Assembly (NCBI GenBank): GCA_902592545.1 | Contig: CACJFA010000005.1 | Span: 1-47,887 of the forward strand | Reading direction: 5' to 3' | Length of the DNA stretch: 47,887 nucleotides | Source of the DNA: an uncultured Pelagibacteraceae bacterium | Lineage (GTDB): Bacteria > Pseudomonadota > Alphaproteobacteria > Pelagibacterales > Pelagibacteraceae | In this document: piece after piece, positions 1-8,049 of the stretch | How positions within the stretch are numbered: the first letter of the stretch is position 1 | Layout: every line of letters starts with the position of its first letter | The notes under the pieces: generated by a model | Database searches by the model: none | What the model was told of the DNA's origin: nothing | The model's input: only the letters and a program-made list of their open reading frames with translations | Translations under genes and position numbers: made by a program

Positions 1-26
1 AAGAAATTTATCAATAATAAGAGATG

Positions 27-677
27 TTAAATTTTTTTTAAGATAAAATTTAAAGCTGTACTTGATGCTTCAATAGGAATATGATGATCACAATTTTTTA
101 TTAATAATGTATCAACTTTAACATTATTTCTAATTAAAAAATCCTTTGCTTCTAGTAAATGTGTTGATGAGACAATTTGATCTGCTTCACCGTGTATAAG
201 TAATGTTTCAGTATTATTTTTGATTCTGTTTTTCAAATCTTTTTGATTAATTATTTTTCCAGAAAAACCAACTATACATAAAAATTTTTCTTCAGATGTA
301 AGGCCAACATTTAAAGACATCATACAGCCCTGACTGAATCCTGATAAACAGATTTGATTATTTGATAACTTAAACTCCTTTTTTATTTCATTAATAAATT
401 TTTTTAAAACTTCTTCAGCTTTAATTGATTGCTCTAATATGTAATCAGAGTCCTCTTTAGTTAAATCAAACCACTGGTAACCTGAAGGATTTATAGCGCA
501 TGGTTCGTGACCATTAGGACAAATAAAGATTGTATTAGGCATATGTCTTTTCCAGTTTAAGGAAAGCATGCTTATATCCTTTCCATCACCACCGTAACCA
601 TGAAGCAAAATAACTGCATTTTTGATTTCAACACCATTTTCTGGTTTAATAATTATTGAATCTAGGCAAAATGTCAT
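27..677 (-). CDS. Alpha/beta hydrolase, carboxylesterase/phospholipase family
   Basis: A 216-aa protein of the small cytosolic carboxylesterase (YpfH/EstB-like) family, which hydrolyses short-chain or lysophospholipid esters. The visible features are an oxyanion-loop motif LLHGYGGDG at about residues 24-32, the nucleophile elbow GFSQG at 113-117 (Ser115), an HGEAD motif with the likely acid Asp166, and a catalytic His at 198 or 199 in CDHHIP. There is no signal peptide, so it should be cytoplasmic. It is divergent from the HIG1-domain gene with 49 bp between the starts. The true substrate cannot be read from sequence. Family assignment is secure and the function is general. Confidence 0.88.
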   Translation of the reverse strand: MTFCLDSIIIKPENGVEIKNAVILLHGYGGDGKDISMLSLNWKRHMPNTIFICPNGHEPCAINPSGYQWFDLTKEDSDYILEQSIKAEEVLKKFINEIKKEFKLSNNQICLSGFSQGCMMSLNVGLTSEEKFLCIVGFSGKIINQKDLKNRIKNNTETLLIHGEADQIVSSTHLLEAKDFLIRNNVKVDTLLIKNCDHHIPIEASSTALNFILKKI

Positions 678-714
678 AGTAGATAAATTATGTTTTTTAT
701 GTCAAAACACAATC

Positions 715-720
715 TATAAT
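715..720 (+). promoter_or_regulatory. Candidate -10 box upstream of the HIG1-domain gene
   Basis: An exact TATAAT ends six bases before the ATG at 727, so initiation from it would give a leaderless or nearly leaderless mRNA. No convincing -35 hexamer is present at 16-18 bp. In DNA this AT-rich a perfect hexamer can arise by chance. Confidence 0.35.
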
Positions 721-726
721 ACAAAA

Positions 727-930
727 ATGATTTCAGGAATATTAGTAAAAGTTTTATCAATTGCTCTTTTGATAGCTGTTGGAGTAGTTTTAATCTTAGG
801 TATAGGGACTCTTTTTAAGGGAGGAGAGACAAGTAAGAAATATTCAAATAAATTAATGCAGTTAAGAGTTATTTTACAATTTATTGCTATTATTGCTTTG
901 GTTGGCTTCGCTTATTTTTTTAAAAATTAG
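727..930 (+). CDS. HIG1-domain twin transmembrane protein
   Basis: A 67-aa protein with two membrane helices (about residues 5-26 and 47-64) separated by a short polar loop with GGETSKKYSNKLMQLR. The loop plus the RVILQ stretch matches the bacterial HIG1 (hypoxia-induced, Rcf1-like) domain. In mitochondria this domain is tied to cytochrome c oxidase assembly; a comparable role here is inference. The ATG at 727 was chosen over an in-frame upstream ATG at 622 because the upstream part lies inside the divergent hydrolase gene and adds an unconserved, non-HIG1 segment. A perfect TATAAT at 715-720 would put transcription start close to the ATG. The stop shares four bases with the converging tlpA-like gene. 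Confidence 0.82.
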   Translation: MISGILVKVLSIALLIAVGVVLILGIGTLFKGGETSKKYSNKLMQLRVILQFIAIIALVGFAYFFKN

Positions 931-1436
931 TTATATTTTTTTATCCAACTAACAAAATTTTTATCCTCAAAATCAATTGAACCAATTATCCTAGCAAATT
1001 CTTGACCCTGTTTATTAATTAAAATTGATGTAGGGACACCTCTTAAAGAAAACATTTTTGCTAATGTAGTAGGTGGATCAAAATAAGGTTCGAAATTTTT
1101 GATATTAAAATCTTTAAAAAATTTATTAACTTTGTCTGAATTTTCTTTACCAATATTGATTGCAAAAATTTTAATTTTATCCAATTCTGGATTAGCTTGA
1201 AGTTTGTCTAAAGATGGCATTTCTTCTTTACAAGGTTCACACCAAGTTGCCCAAAAGTTTAATACCAATAAGTTGCCTCTATAATCATTGATATTAATTT
1301 TTTGATCTTTTTTGTCTAAAAAAATAACATTATCATATGTTTTTGGTGCATTATGGATAACAATATTTTTAATTCCAGGTAGTTCTTCAGCTACAACATT
1401 TGTTATCAAAAAAATAAATATTATTAAAAATCTCAT
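927..1436 (-). CDS. TlpA/ResA-like periplasmic thioredoxin-fold protein
   Basis: A 169-aa protein with an N-terminal hydrophobic signal segment (about residues 1-16), then a thioredoxin fold. The redox motif is WCEPC at 65-69 inside FWATWCEPCKEEMP, and a cis-proline loop RGVPTSILI lies near the C terminus, both typical of the TlpA/ResA/DsbE family. It should act as a thiol-disulfide reductase on the outer face of the inner membrane, for example in cytochrome c or oxidase maturation. The substrate is unknown. It is divergent from argH, an arrangement common in alphaproteobacteria (tlpA next to argH-lysA). Its stop overlaps the HIG1 gene stop by four bases; both neighbours plausibly serve respiration. 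Confidence 0.9.
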   Translation of the reverse strand: MRFLIIFIFLITNVVAEELPGIKNIVIHNAPKTYDNVIFLDKKDQKININDYRGNLLVLNFWATWCEPCKEEMPSLDKLQANPELDKIKIFAINIGKENSDKVNKFFKDFNIKNFEPYFDPPTTLAKMFSLRGVPTSILINKQGQEFARIIGSIDFEDKNFVSWIKKYN

Positions 1437-1460
1437 GTTAAATAGGTATAATTAAATATC

Positions 1461-2852
1461 ATGGCAAAAAATAAAAACAACCAAGCAATCTGGAACACAA
1501 GGATAAAAAAAAATGTGTCAAGTTTGTTTCGAAAAGTCGGTAATTCAATAGATATTGATAAAAGACTTTATAAAGAAGACATTCAGGGATCAATTGCTCA
1601 TGTTGAAATGCTTTTTAAACAAAAAATAATTTCATTTAAAATAAAAAATAAAATTGTTTATGGGCTAGCAAAAATTGATAAGGAAATCACAAACAATAAA
1701 TTTGAGTTTAACAAAAAATATGAAGATATTCATATGAATATAGAAAAGAGGCTTTTTCAAATTATAGGTGAAGAAGCTGGCTATGTTCACACTGGAAGAT
1801 CAAGAAATGATCAAGTAATTACTGATTTTAAAATTTGGATGAAAAATTCAACTAATGAAATAAATAATAATATTAATAAAGTTATTAAGAGCACAATCAA
1901 ATTAGCTGAAAAAAATGTAGAGACTATTATGCCTGGATTTACACATCTTAAAAATGCACAAGCTATCTCTTTCGCACATTATTTAATGTCTTATGTAGAA
2001 ATGTTTAATAGAGATAAAAAAAGATTTTCAAATAATTTAAACAGTTTAAATGAAAATCCGTTGGGTGTTGCGGCATTAGCAGGAACATCATTTAATATAG
2101 ATAGAAATTATACAACCAAAAAACTTGGTTTTAAAATACCTACAAATAATTCTATTGATACAGTTTCAGATAGAGATTTTGTTTTAGATTTTTTATACGC
2201 TTCATCTGTGTGTGCTATGCATATTTCTAGAATCGCTGAAGATTTAATTATTTGGAATTCTGATGGTTTTAACTTGATCAATTTATCTGATAAAGTTGTT
2301 ACTGGATCATCAATAATGCCACAAAAGAAGAATCCTGATCTTCTTGAGTACTTGCGTGGAAAATCAGGAAGCGCTTATGGAAATTTGTTATCGATGCTAA
2401 CAATTTTAAAAGGCTTACCATTGTCTTATTTTAAAGATTTGCAAGACGATAAAGAGATTGTTTTCAAATCTAACGACAATCTAAATAATTGTTTAAAAAT
2501 TTTCGATGAAATACTAAAAAATTGTAATCCAAATAAGAGTAAAATGTTAGAACTTGCTGATTCTGGATACATTACAGCAACTGATTTAGCTGACTATCTT
2601 GTGAAAAATCACTCAATGTCTTTTAGAAAAGCATATCAAAAAACTGCTGCTGTAGTTAATTTTGCTGAAAAAAGAAAAAAGAAATTAAATGAATTGACTT
2701 TAGAGGAATTAAGAAAAATTGAACCTAAACTTAAAGATGACGTATTAAAAGTATTTAATTTAAAAAATTCAATTAATTCGAAAAAATCTTATGGTGGAAC
2801 TTCTTTTGATAATATTAAAAAAATGATAATGAAATATAAAAAAGAAAAATGA
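1461..2852 (+). CDS. argH: Argininosuccinate lyase
   Basis: A 463-aa enzyme that splits argininosuccinate into arginine and fumarate, the last step of arginine synthesis. The fumarase/aspartase-superfamily signature GSSIMPQKKNPD is at 282-293, the substrate-binding TGRSRNDQ at 111-118, and the THLKNAQ block with the candidate general-base His at 161-167. Length is normal for ArgH. The ATG at 1461 is the first in frame and lies 24 bp from the divergent tlpA-like start. A TATAAT at 1447-1452 is a possible -10. The stop overlaps the start of the small lipoprotein gene (ATGA), so argH, lptM and lysA are probably co-transcribed and translationally coupled. Confidence 0.97.
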   Translation: MAKNKNNQAIWNTRIKKNVSSLFRKVGNSIDIDKRLYKEDIQGSIAHVEMLFKQKIISFKIKNKIVYGLAKIDKEITNNKFEFNKKYEDIHMNIEKRLFQIIGEEAGYVHTGRSRNDQVITDFKIWMKNSTNEINNNINKVIKSTIKLAEKNVETIMPGFTHLKNAQAISFAHYLMSYVEMFNRDKKRFSNNLNSLNENPLGVAALAGTSFNIDRNYTTKKLGFKIPTNNSIDTVSDRDFVLDFLYASSVCAMHISRIAEDLIIWNSDGFNLINLSDKVVTGSSIMPQKKNPDLLEYLRGKSGSAYGNLLSMLTILKGLPLSYFKDLQDDKEIVFKSNDNLNNCLKIFDEILKNCNPNKSKMLELADSGYITATDLADYLVKNHSMSFRKAYQKTAAVVNFAEKRKKKLNELTLEELRKIEPKLKDDVLKVFNLKNSINSKKSYGGTSFDNIKKMIMKYKKEK

Positions 2853-2980
2853 TTAAAAAATTTACTATAATTATATTGTTGTTTTGTGCAGTTATTTCTT
2901 GTGGAAAGAAAGGTGATCCTAAATATATAGATCCAGATAAAAAAGCAGAAATAAAAGAAATTTCAGTTAACTTAGCTTAA
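2849..2980 (+). CDS. lptM: Small LptM-like lipoprotein (43 aa)
   Basis: A short gene between argH and lysA encoding 43 residues: a positively charged start (MIKK), a hydrophobic core, a lipobox ending in ISC (Cys18), and CGKKGDP directly after the cysteine. A lipidated cysteine followed by G-x-K-G-(D/P)-P is the hallmark of the LptM (YifL) family, which helps mature the LptD LPS translocon. That family also typically sits immediately upstream of lysA or dapF. Its start overlaps the argH stop (ATGA at 2849-2852) and its stop overlaps the lysA start (TAATG at 2978-2982), which supports real translation. The function is inferred from family and context; the protein is too short for a strong motif score. 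Confidence 0.82.
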   Translation: MIKKFTIIILLFCAVISCGKKGDPKYIDPDKKAEIKEISVNLA

Positions 2981-4194
2981 TGAAATATATAAATAAAACA
3001 TTAACAATAGAAAAAATTAATCTCCAAAAAATTGCAGATAAATTTGGAACTCCATTTTACTCTTACTCCTATTCAAAATTAAAAGAAAATATTAATAATT
3101 TTAAAAAAAACTTCAGATCTTTTTCACCACTTATCTGTTTTGCAGTTAAATCCAACACAAATGTTAATATAATTAGAGAAATTAAAAAATTTGGATTAGG
3201 TGCTGATGTTGTTTCATTAGGAGAACTGATGATGGCACTAAAAGCAGGAATTAATCCAAGCAAAATAGTATTTTCTGGTGTTGGTAAAACAACAAGTGAA
3301 ATCAGTTTTGCTATTGATAAAAAAATTTTGCTTATTAACGCTGAGTCTTTAAGTGAAATAAAAGAAATAAATCGAATAGCAAAATCAAAAAATAAAAGAA
3401 TAAAAATTGGTGTAAGACTAAACCCTAATACAGATGCAAAAACATTAAGTCAAATATCAACTGGGAAAAAAGAAAATAAATTTGGAGTAAACAAAAATAC
3501 ATTCTATGAAATTATAAATTATTGCAAAAATTCAAAAAATATTGATTTAAAATGTCTAAGCGTTCATATAGGCAGTCAAATTTTAGACCATAGACCTTAT
3601 GAAAAAATGCTTAAAGCAGTCAGTAAAATTCTCAATAAAACAAATCATAAATTTGAATTTATAGATTTAGGTGGAGGTATGGGCATCACTTACACTGATA
3701 AAAATAAAAAACTCAATTATAAAAAATACAACACAGCTATTCTTAAATTTTTAAATAATCATAAAGTTAAAATAATATTTGAGCCAGGTAGATCAATCAT
3801 TGGCGATACCGGTACATTAGTTACAAAAATAATCTATATAAAAGATAGCGGAAGTAAAAAATTTATCATTTTAGACGCCGCAATGAACGATTTAATGAGA
3901 CCTGCTTTGTATGGTGCGTTTCATAAAACCTTACCTGTTACAAAATCTAGCAAAACATCTAAAAAACCATATGAATTTGTAGGACCTATTTGTGAAAGTA
4001 CAGATAAATTTGTTACTTTAAAAAAATTTCAAGTGTTGAATGAAAAAGATTTAATAGCAATATGTGATGTAGGAGCTTATGGAATGTCACTTAGCTCAAA
4101 TTATAATTTAAGACCTAAACCAATAGAATTATTAATAAAGGGATCAAAAATTAAAGTAATAAGAAAAAGACAAAAGCATAAAGATATAATTTAG
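2980..4194 (+). CDS. lysA: Diaminopimelate decarboxylase
   Basis: A 404-aa PLP enzyme that converts meso-diaminopimelate to lysine. The PLP lysine is Lys57 in CFAVKSN; HIGSQI and the glycine loop GGGMGI follow in the barrel; EPGRSI and the C-terminal CDVGAYGMS/NYNLRPKP segment complete the group IV decarboxylase pattern. GPICESTD carries the substrate-contacting cysteine contributed to the neighbouring subunit. The start codon overlaps the stop of the LptM-like gene. It is the last gene of the argH operon, or continues into plsC, which starts three bases after its stop. Confidence 0.97.
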   Translation: MKYINKTLTIEKINLQKIADKFGTPFYSYSYSKLKENINNFKKNFRSFSPLICFAVKSNTNVNIIREIKKFGLGADVVSLGELMMALKAGINPSKIVFSGVGKTTSEISFAIDKKILLINAESLSEIKEINRIAKSKNKRIKIGVRLNPNTDAKTLSQISTGKKENKFGVNKNTFYEIINYCKNSKNIDLKCLSVHIGSQILDHRPYEKMLKAVSKILNKTNHKFEFIDLGGGMGITYTDKNKKLNYKKYNTAILKFLNNHKVKIIFEPGRSIIGDTGTLVTKIIYIKDSGSKKFIILDAAMNDLMRPALYGAFHKTLPVTKSSKTSKKPYEFVGPICESTDKFVTLKKFQVLNEKDLIAICDVGAYGMSLSSNYNLRPKPIELLIKGSKIKVIRKRQKHKDII

Positions 4195-4197
4195 CTT

Positions 4198-4908
4198 TTG
4201 ACAAAAATGATAAGAAACTTTTTATTTTCAATATTATTTTTCACTGGAATCATTTTTATTTCGATAATTTTTTTACCATCATTTTTTTTGCCTAGACAGA
4301 TTGTTTTGTTTGGAGGTAAAATAATGGGCCATTGGGCCAGTTTTTGTTTAAGGTTTGTTCTTTCGGTAAAAATTTCAATCAAAGGAAGGGAAAATATTAT
4401 TAATAATGAAAAATTTTTTATAGCAGCATCTCATCAATCAATGTTTGAAACTTTTTATTTACAAACAATCTTTAACTCACCTGTATTTATTCTAAAAAAA
4501 GAATTATTGTTAATTCCAATATTTGGTTGGTACTTAAAAAAAATAGGATCAATTTCAATAAAAAGAAATAAAGTTACAAAAGATAACTTGGGTTTTTTTG
4601 ATGATATTTCAAAAATGATAGCTACTTCCAATAGACCTTTAATTATTTTTCCTCAAGGAACTAGGGTTCTTCCAGATGAAAGACCACCTTTCAAAAAAGG
4701 TGCTTCGAGAATTTATGAACAGCTAAATGTTACTTGTCAGCCAGTTGCAATTAACTCTGGATATGTGTGGCCTAAAAAAGGTGAAAAGAAGTCTAATAAA
4801 ACGATTATAATCTCTATTCTAAAACCAATTCCCTCTGGGTTAACAAAGGAAAATTTTATTCAAATTCTTGAAAAAAATATTTATTCAGAGTTAGACTTAA
4901 TTAATTAG
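4198..4908 (+). CDS. plsC: 1-acyl-sn-glycerol-3-phosphate acyltransferase
   Basis: A 236-aa membrane acyltransferase that makes phosphatidic acid from lysophosphatidic acid. A hydrophobic N-terminal anchor (about residues 8-32) precedes the catalytic HQSMFE at 79-84, an H-x4-E form of the usual H-x4-D motif that I associate with alphaproteobacterial PlsC, and FPQGTR at 151-156, a variant of FPEGTR. The TTG at 4198 gives MTKMIRN; an ATG at 4207 is equally possible and would remove three residues. It follows lysA after three bases and converges on dnaN, sharing a 4-bp TTAG in which both stops lie. Confidence 0.92.
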   Translation: MTKMIRNFLFSILFFTGIIFISIIFLPSFFLPRQIVLFGGKIMGHWASFCLRFVLSVKISIKGRENIINNEKFFIAASHQSMFETFYLQTIFNSPVFILKKELLLIPIFGWYLKKIGSISIKRNKVTKDNLGFFDDISKMIATSNRPLIIFPQGTRVLPDERPPFKKGASRIYEQLNVTCQPVAINSGYVWPKKGEKKSNKTIIISILKPIPSGLTKENFIQILEKNIYSELDLIN

Positions 4909-6017
4909 CCCTTCATAGGCATGACAACAAAAATACTGTCAAAATCACCTGGATCTTTTATTAGTGCTGGTGAACCAGTATCATTAAAGAAAATTTCAAC
5001 TCTGTCTCCATCTAGTTGTGAAGCAACATCTATCAAATATCTAGAGTTAAAACTTATCTCTAAGTCATGATCAAACTTAACACTTAAAGTTTCTTTACCA
5101 TCACCACTGTTGGTATTATTTACCGAAAGATCTAGAGTGTCTTTAGACAAATTGAATTTCACACCATCTTTTTTATCTAATGAAACAGATGCTACTCTAT
5201 CAACAGAATTTAAAAATAATTTTAAGTCTATTTCTAATTTTTTTTGATTATTTTTAGGTATAACTTGAATATAATTAGGAAATTTTCCATCAATAAGTTT
5301 TGAAATTAAAATACTATTATTTAATTCAAATTTTATTTTTGATTTAACATTTGAAACTTTTACATCTCCATCATAGCTATCTAATAAAGAACAAAGTTGA
5401 AAAATTGTTTTTTTAGGTAAAATTATTGGATCGAAATCAATTTTTTTCTCTAATCTAACTTTTGAAATAGACATTCTGTGACTATCAGTTGCAACTGCAG
5501 TTAAATAATTTTTATCCTCTACTTCTGTTTGATGAAAATAAATACCACTTAGATAATGTCTTGTTTCATCATTAGAAACTGAAAATTTACACTTATTTAA
5601 TAATTTCAAAAGTTGTTTTGATTTAATTATAAATTCATTTTGATTAAAATTTTCATCTGTAAGTGGAAACTCTTTTGCACTTATACAATTCAAATTAAAA
5701 ATAGATTTTTCAGACTCTACTTGTAATTTGCTTATATCTGTTAAAGAAAGATTTATTTTTTTTCCTGAATTAAATTTTCTTATAATATCATACATGATTG
5801 AGGACGTTGTAGTTGTTTTACCCTCCTCTAGAATTTCTACATTATTTAGTTGATGTATAAATATTAAATCTAGATCAGTCGCAGTGATAGTCAGTTTTGA
5901 ATTGCTTACGTCTAACAAAATATTAGAAAGTATTGGTAATGTGCTTCTTTTTTCAATAACACCTTGGCAATAATTTAATGCTTGCTGAAGATCTTGTTGA
6001 TTAACGTTAAATTTCAT
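4905..6017 (-). CDS. dnaN: DNA polymerase III beta sliding clamp
   Basis: A 370-aa protein, the usual length for the bacterial clamp, which rings DNA and holds the replicative polymerase. The N terminus (MKFNVNQQDLQQAL...) and the C-terminal ...SIFVVMPMKG tail, corresponding to the canonical M-P-M-R-L ending, are clear, as is the three-fold beta-clamp domain pattern with LTAVATDSHRMS near the centre. Its start overlaps the end of dnaA by 11 bp, so dnaA-dnaN is an operon. No recF follows; plsC converges from the other side. Confidence 0.97.
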   Translation of the reverse strand: MKFNVNQQDLQQALNYCQGVIEKRSTLPILSNILLDVSNSKLTITATDLDLIFIHQLNNVEILEEGKTTTTSSIMYDIIRKFNSGKKINLSLTDISKLQVESEKSIFNLNCISAKEFPLTDENFNQNEFIIKSKQLLKLLNKCKFSVSNDETRHYLSGIYFHQTEVEDKNYLTAVATDSHRMSISKVRLEKKIDFDPIILPKKTIFQLCSLLDSYDGDVKVSNVKSKIKFELNNSILISKLIDGKFPNYIQVIPKNNQKKLEIDLKLFLNSVDRVASVSLDKKDGVKFNLSKDTLDLSVNNTNSGDGKETLSVKFDHDLEISFNSRYLIDVASQLDGDRVEIFFNDTGSPALIKDPGDFDSIFVVMPMKG

Positions 6018-7425
6018 TTTCTTTATTATTATATAATATCTGGTTTTTTAATTTATTTATATTATCAACCATCTCAGGATCTTTTTCTTTTATCTTTTCA
6101 ATTGTTTTTACTGAATGAATTATTGTTGTGTGGTCTCGGTTAGAAAATTCTCTCCCAATTTCAGGCAATGATTTAGAAGTCAAAATTTTAGTTAAATAAA
6201 TTGCTGTTTGCCTAGGTCTTACTAAATATCTTGATCTTCTAGATGATAGCATTTCATTTTTGCTGATTTTAAAAAACTTACAAACAATTGTCTGAATTAG
6301 ATCTATTGTAACCTTATTTTCTCCTAAATTTAATAAATCCTTTAAAACTACTTTAGTTTCAGCAAGATTTGGGACTTTGTTGTAAATTCTTGAAAACGAA
6401 ACAACTCTGTTTATTGCTCCAACTAGTTCCCTTACACTTCCAGTTATTTCATTACTTATAAAATCTTGAATTTCTCTAGAAACTTGTAATTGTTCAGAAT
6501 ACAGAGCATTCAATTCTTCAGTTTTTTTTTCAACTATTTTTTTTCTTAGCTCAAGGTCTGGCTTTTGAATATCAACAACTAATCCGCCAGAAAATCTTGA
6601 TTTAATTCTTTCTTGAATCCTTGATAGTTTGTTTGGTGATCGATCAGATGATACAATTATTTGAGATCCCTTATCAAGTAATGCATTAAATGTATGAAAG
6701 AACTCCTCCTGCATAGCCTCTTTTCCACTTATAAACTGAATATCATCGATTAATAAAATATCTGTATTTCTAAAATATTCTTTAAACTTAACCATGTCGT
6801 TTGATTTAATTGATTTTACAAATTGATACATGAAACGTTCGGCAGAAATAAACATTACTTTATTATTTTTTTTTAGCTCTAAACCTATTGAATTTAATAA
6901 ATGAGTTTTTCCCATTCCAACACCACCATAAATATAAAGAGGATTATAATGAGATATATTTTCTGAAACTTTTAAGGAAGCTTCGTATGCTAATTTATTA
7001 CTTGAACCTGTTATAAAATTATTAAATCTTTTATTTGGATCAATTCTATTATATTGAAGGTAAGAGTCTTTTATAAATGAAACTTTTTCATTAGTATTGT
7101 TCTCATTAATATTATTTTCCTTTAAAGTGGTATCTTGAGCTTTTTCAACTATTTTAAACTCAATTCTAATAATGTCTTTTTTATATACCTTAATTATCTG
7201 TAATATTTGGTCTAAATACCTTGATGTAATCCAATCTCTAATAAATCTTGTTGGAACTGATAATAATAAGTAATTATTGAATTCCTCTACAAAAGAAATC
7301 TTTTTTAACCAGCTCTCATAAACTTCTAAGCCTAGTTTATTTTTCATTTCATTCTGTACTTGCTTCCATTCGAAGCTTTCAGAAGAAAAATTATTGATAT
7401 TTTTTGTATTTGTTAATTTATTCAT
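6007..7425 (-). CDS. dnaA: Chromosomal replication initiator DnaA
   Basis: A 472-aa AAA+ initiator that binds DnaA boxes and opens the origin. Domain I is at about 15-95 (WKQVQNEMKNKLG...W), a poorly conserved asparagine-rich linker follows at about 98-120, the AAA+ core has Walker A GGVGMGKTH at 167-175 and Walker B ILLIDD around 223-228, and domain IV ends with the DnaA-box-binding helix RDHTTIIHSVKTIE. The start at 7425 is the first ATG after a 313-bp gene-free gap. It is co-directional with dnaN and rpsT. Confidence 0.97.
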   Translation of the reverse strand: MNKLTNTKNINNFSSESFEWKQVQNEMKNKLGLEVYESWLKKISFVEEFNNYLLLSVPTRFIRDWITSRYLDQILQIIKVYKKDIIRIEFKIVEKAQDTTLKENNINENNTNEKVSFIKDSYLQYNRIDPNKRFNNFITGSSNKLAYEASLKVSENISHYNPLYIYGGVGMGKTHLLNSIGLELKKNNKVMFISAERFMYQFVKSIKSNDMVKFKEYFRNTDILLIDDIQFISGKEAMQEEFFHTFNALLDKGSQIIVSSDRSPNKLSRIQERIKSRFSGGLVVDIQKPDLELRKKIVEKKTEELNALYSEQLQVSREIQDFISNEITGSVRELVGAINRVVSFSRIYNKVPNLAETKVVLKDLLNLGENKVTIDLIQTIVCKFFKISKNEMLSSRRSRYLVRPRQTAIYLTKILTSKSLPEIGREFSNRDHTTIIHSVKTIEKIKEKDPEMVDNINKLKNQILYNNKENEI

Positions 7426-7564
7426 AACTTAAGGGGAAATCTCAGTTAGAACTATTTAAAAAAATTTGCAACAAGTTAATAAAGAAATTTAAAAAAAAAT
7501 AAAATCTATGATTGTGATTTATATTTTAAAAAATAAATTCTAAATTAAACTTAAATTTAAAATT

Positions 7565-7635
7565 ATAAATTGAATCGAATATAAATTGAATCAATTAATT
7601 GATTGAATTAAAAATAAATCAAATATAGATTGAAT
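7565..7635. repeat. ATTGAATC repeat cluster with 16-bp palindrome
   Basis: Two exact 12-bp copies of ATAAATTGAATC 16 bp apart are followed by a perfect palindrome AATCAATTAATTGATT (7589-7604) and a diverged copy ATAGATTGAAT (7625-7635). The repetition is visible by eye and exceeds what I see in the other gaps, though low complexity makes chance similarity easier. Possible roles are DnaA or other protein binding, or an unwinding element. Confidence 0.5.
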
Positions 7636-7699
7636 GACGATAATCCAAATATTTACTAAATCTAAATATAGTAACTTAATTCAAAACTTAAATATATAA

Positions 7700-7708
7700 T
7701 GTGGATAT
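7700..7708 (-). promoter_or_regulatory. DnaA-box-like sequence
   Basis: TGTGGATAT differs at one base from TGTGGATAA, the reverse complement of the DnaA box TTATCCACA. It lies in the dnaA upstream gap and could serve autoregulation or origin binding. It is a single good match only. Confidence 0.4.
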
Positions 7709-7738
7709 CAGGAGTTGTTTAAAAATTTAAACTAACGT

Positions 7739-7999
7739 TTAGATTGCAGCAATTTTTTTTGTTATTCTAGAAACATTTCTAGAAGCATTTTGTTTTTTGA
7801 TTATTCCTGTTTTTGCAATTTTCATCAACTCAGAGTTTAACTTTGGTAGAAATTTAAGAGCTTCATCTTTTTTTTTACCATCAATTAGAAGGTTCATTTT
7901 CTTAAGAGCGTTTCTAAACCTGCTCTTTCTAGCTTTATTTACCGCTGTTTGTTTAGAAATTCTCCTAATTCTCTTAATTGCTGATTTTGTGTTTGCCAT
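7739..7999 (-). CDS. rpsT: 30S ribosomal protein S20
   Basis: An 86-aa basic protein of the small subunit that binds 16S rRNA. MANTKSAIKRIRRISKQTAVNKARKSR matches the S20 N terminus very well, and the lysine/arginine-rich helical pattern continues to the end. The ATG at 7999 gives the canonical MANTKSA start; an in-frame ATG 72 bp upstream would add 24 residues and run into mutM. It lies 50 bp after mutM on the same strand and upstream of dnaA, an arrangement common in alphaproteobacteria. Confidence 0.96.
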   Translation of the reverse strand: MANTKSAIKRIRRISKQTAVNKARKSRFRNALKKMNLLIDGKKKDEALKFLPKLNSELMKIAKTGIIKKQNASRNVSRITKKIAAI

Positions 8000-8049
8000 C
8001 TGCGCAGGGGTATAGCTTGAGAATTTAAAGTGGTCAACTAAATATTTAA

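Larger units (their letters stand above)
7426..7738. other. Gene-free AT-rich region between rpsT and dnaA; possible origin
   Basis: This 313-bp stretch has no credible ORF and is the largest gap in the window. It holds a direct repeat ATAAATTGAATC at 7565-7576 and 7581-7592 (16-bp spacing) with related ATTGAAT copies at 7602-7608 and 7629-7635. It also holds a perfect 16-bp palindrome at 7589-7604 (AATCAATTAATTGATT) and another inverted repeat at 7717-7732. TGTGGATAT at 7700-7708 is one mismatch from a DnaA box (TGTGGATAA), and TAATCCAAA at 7641-7649 is two mismatches from one in the opposite orientation. It must also carry the dnaA promoter. Origin function is only a possibility, since alphaproteobacterial origins are often away from dnaA. 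Confidence 0.4.

Noticed and set aside
1..26. Edge sequence before the first gene
   Set aside because: Too short to assign to any gene or signal.
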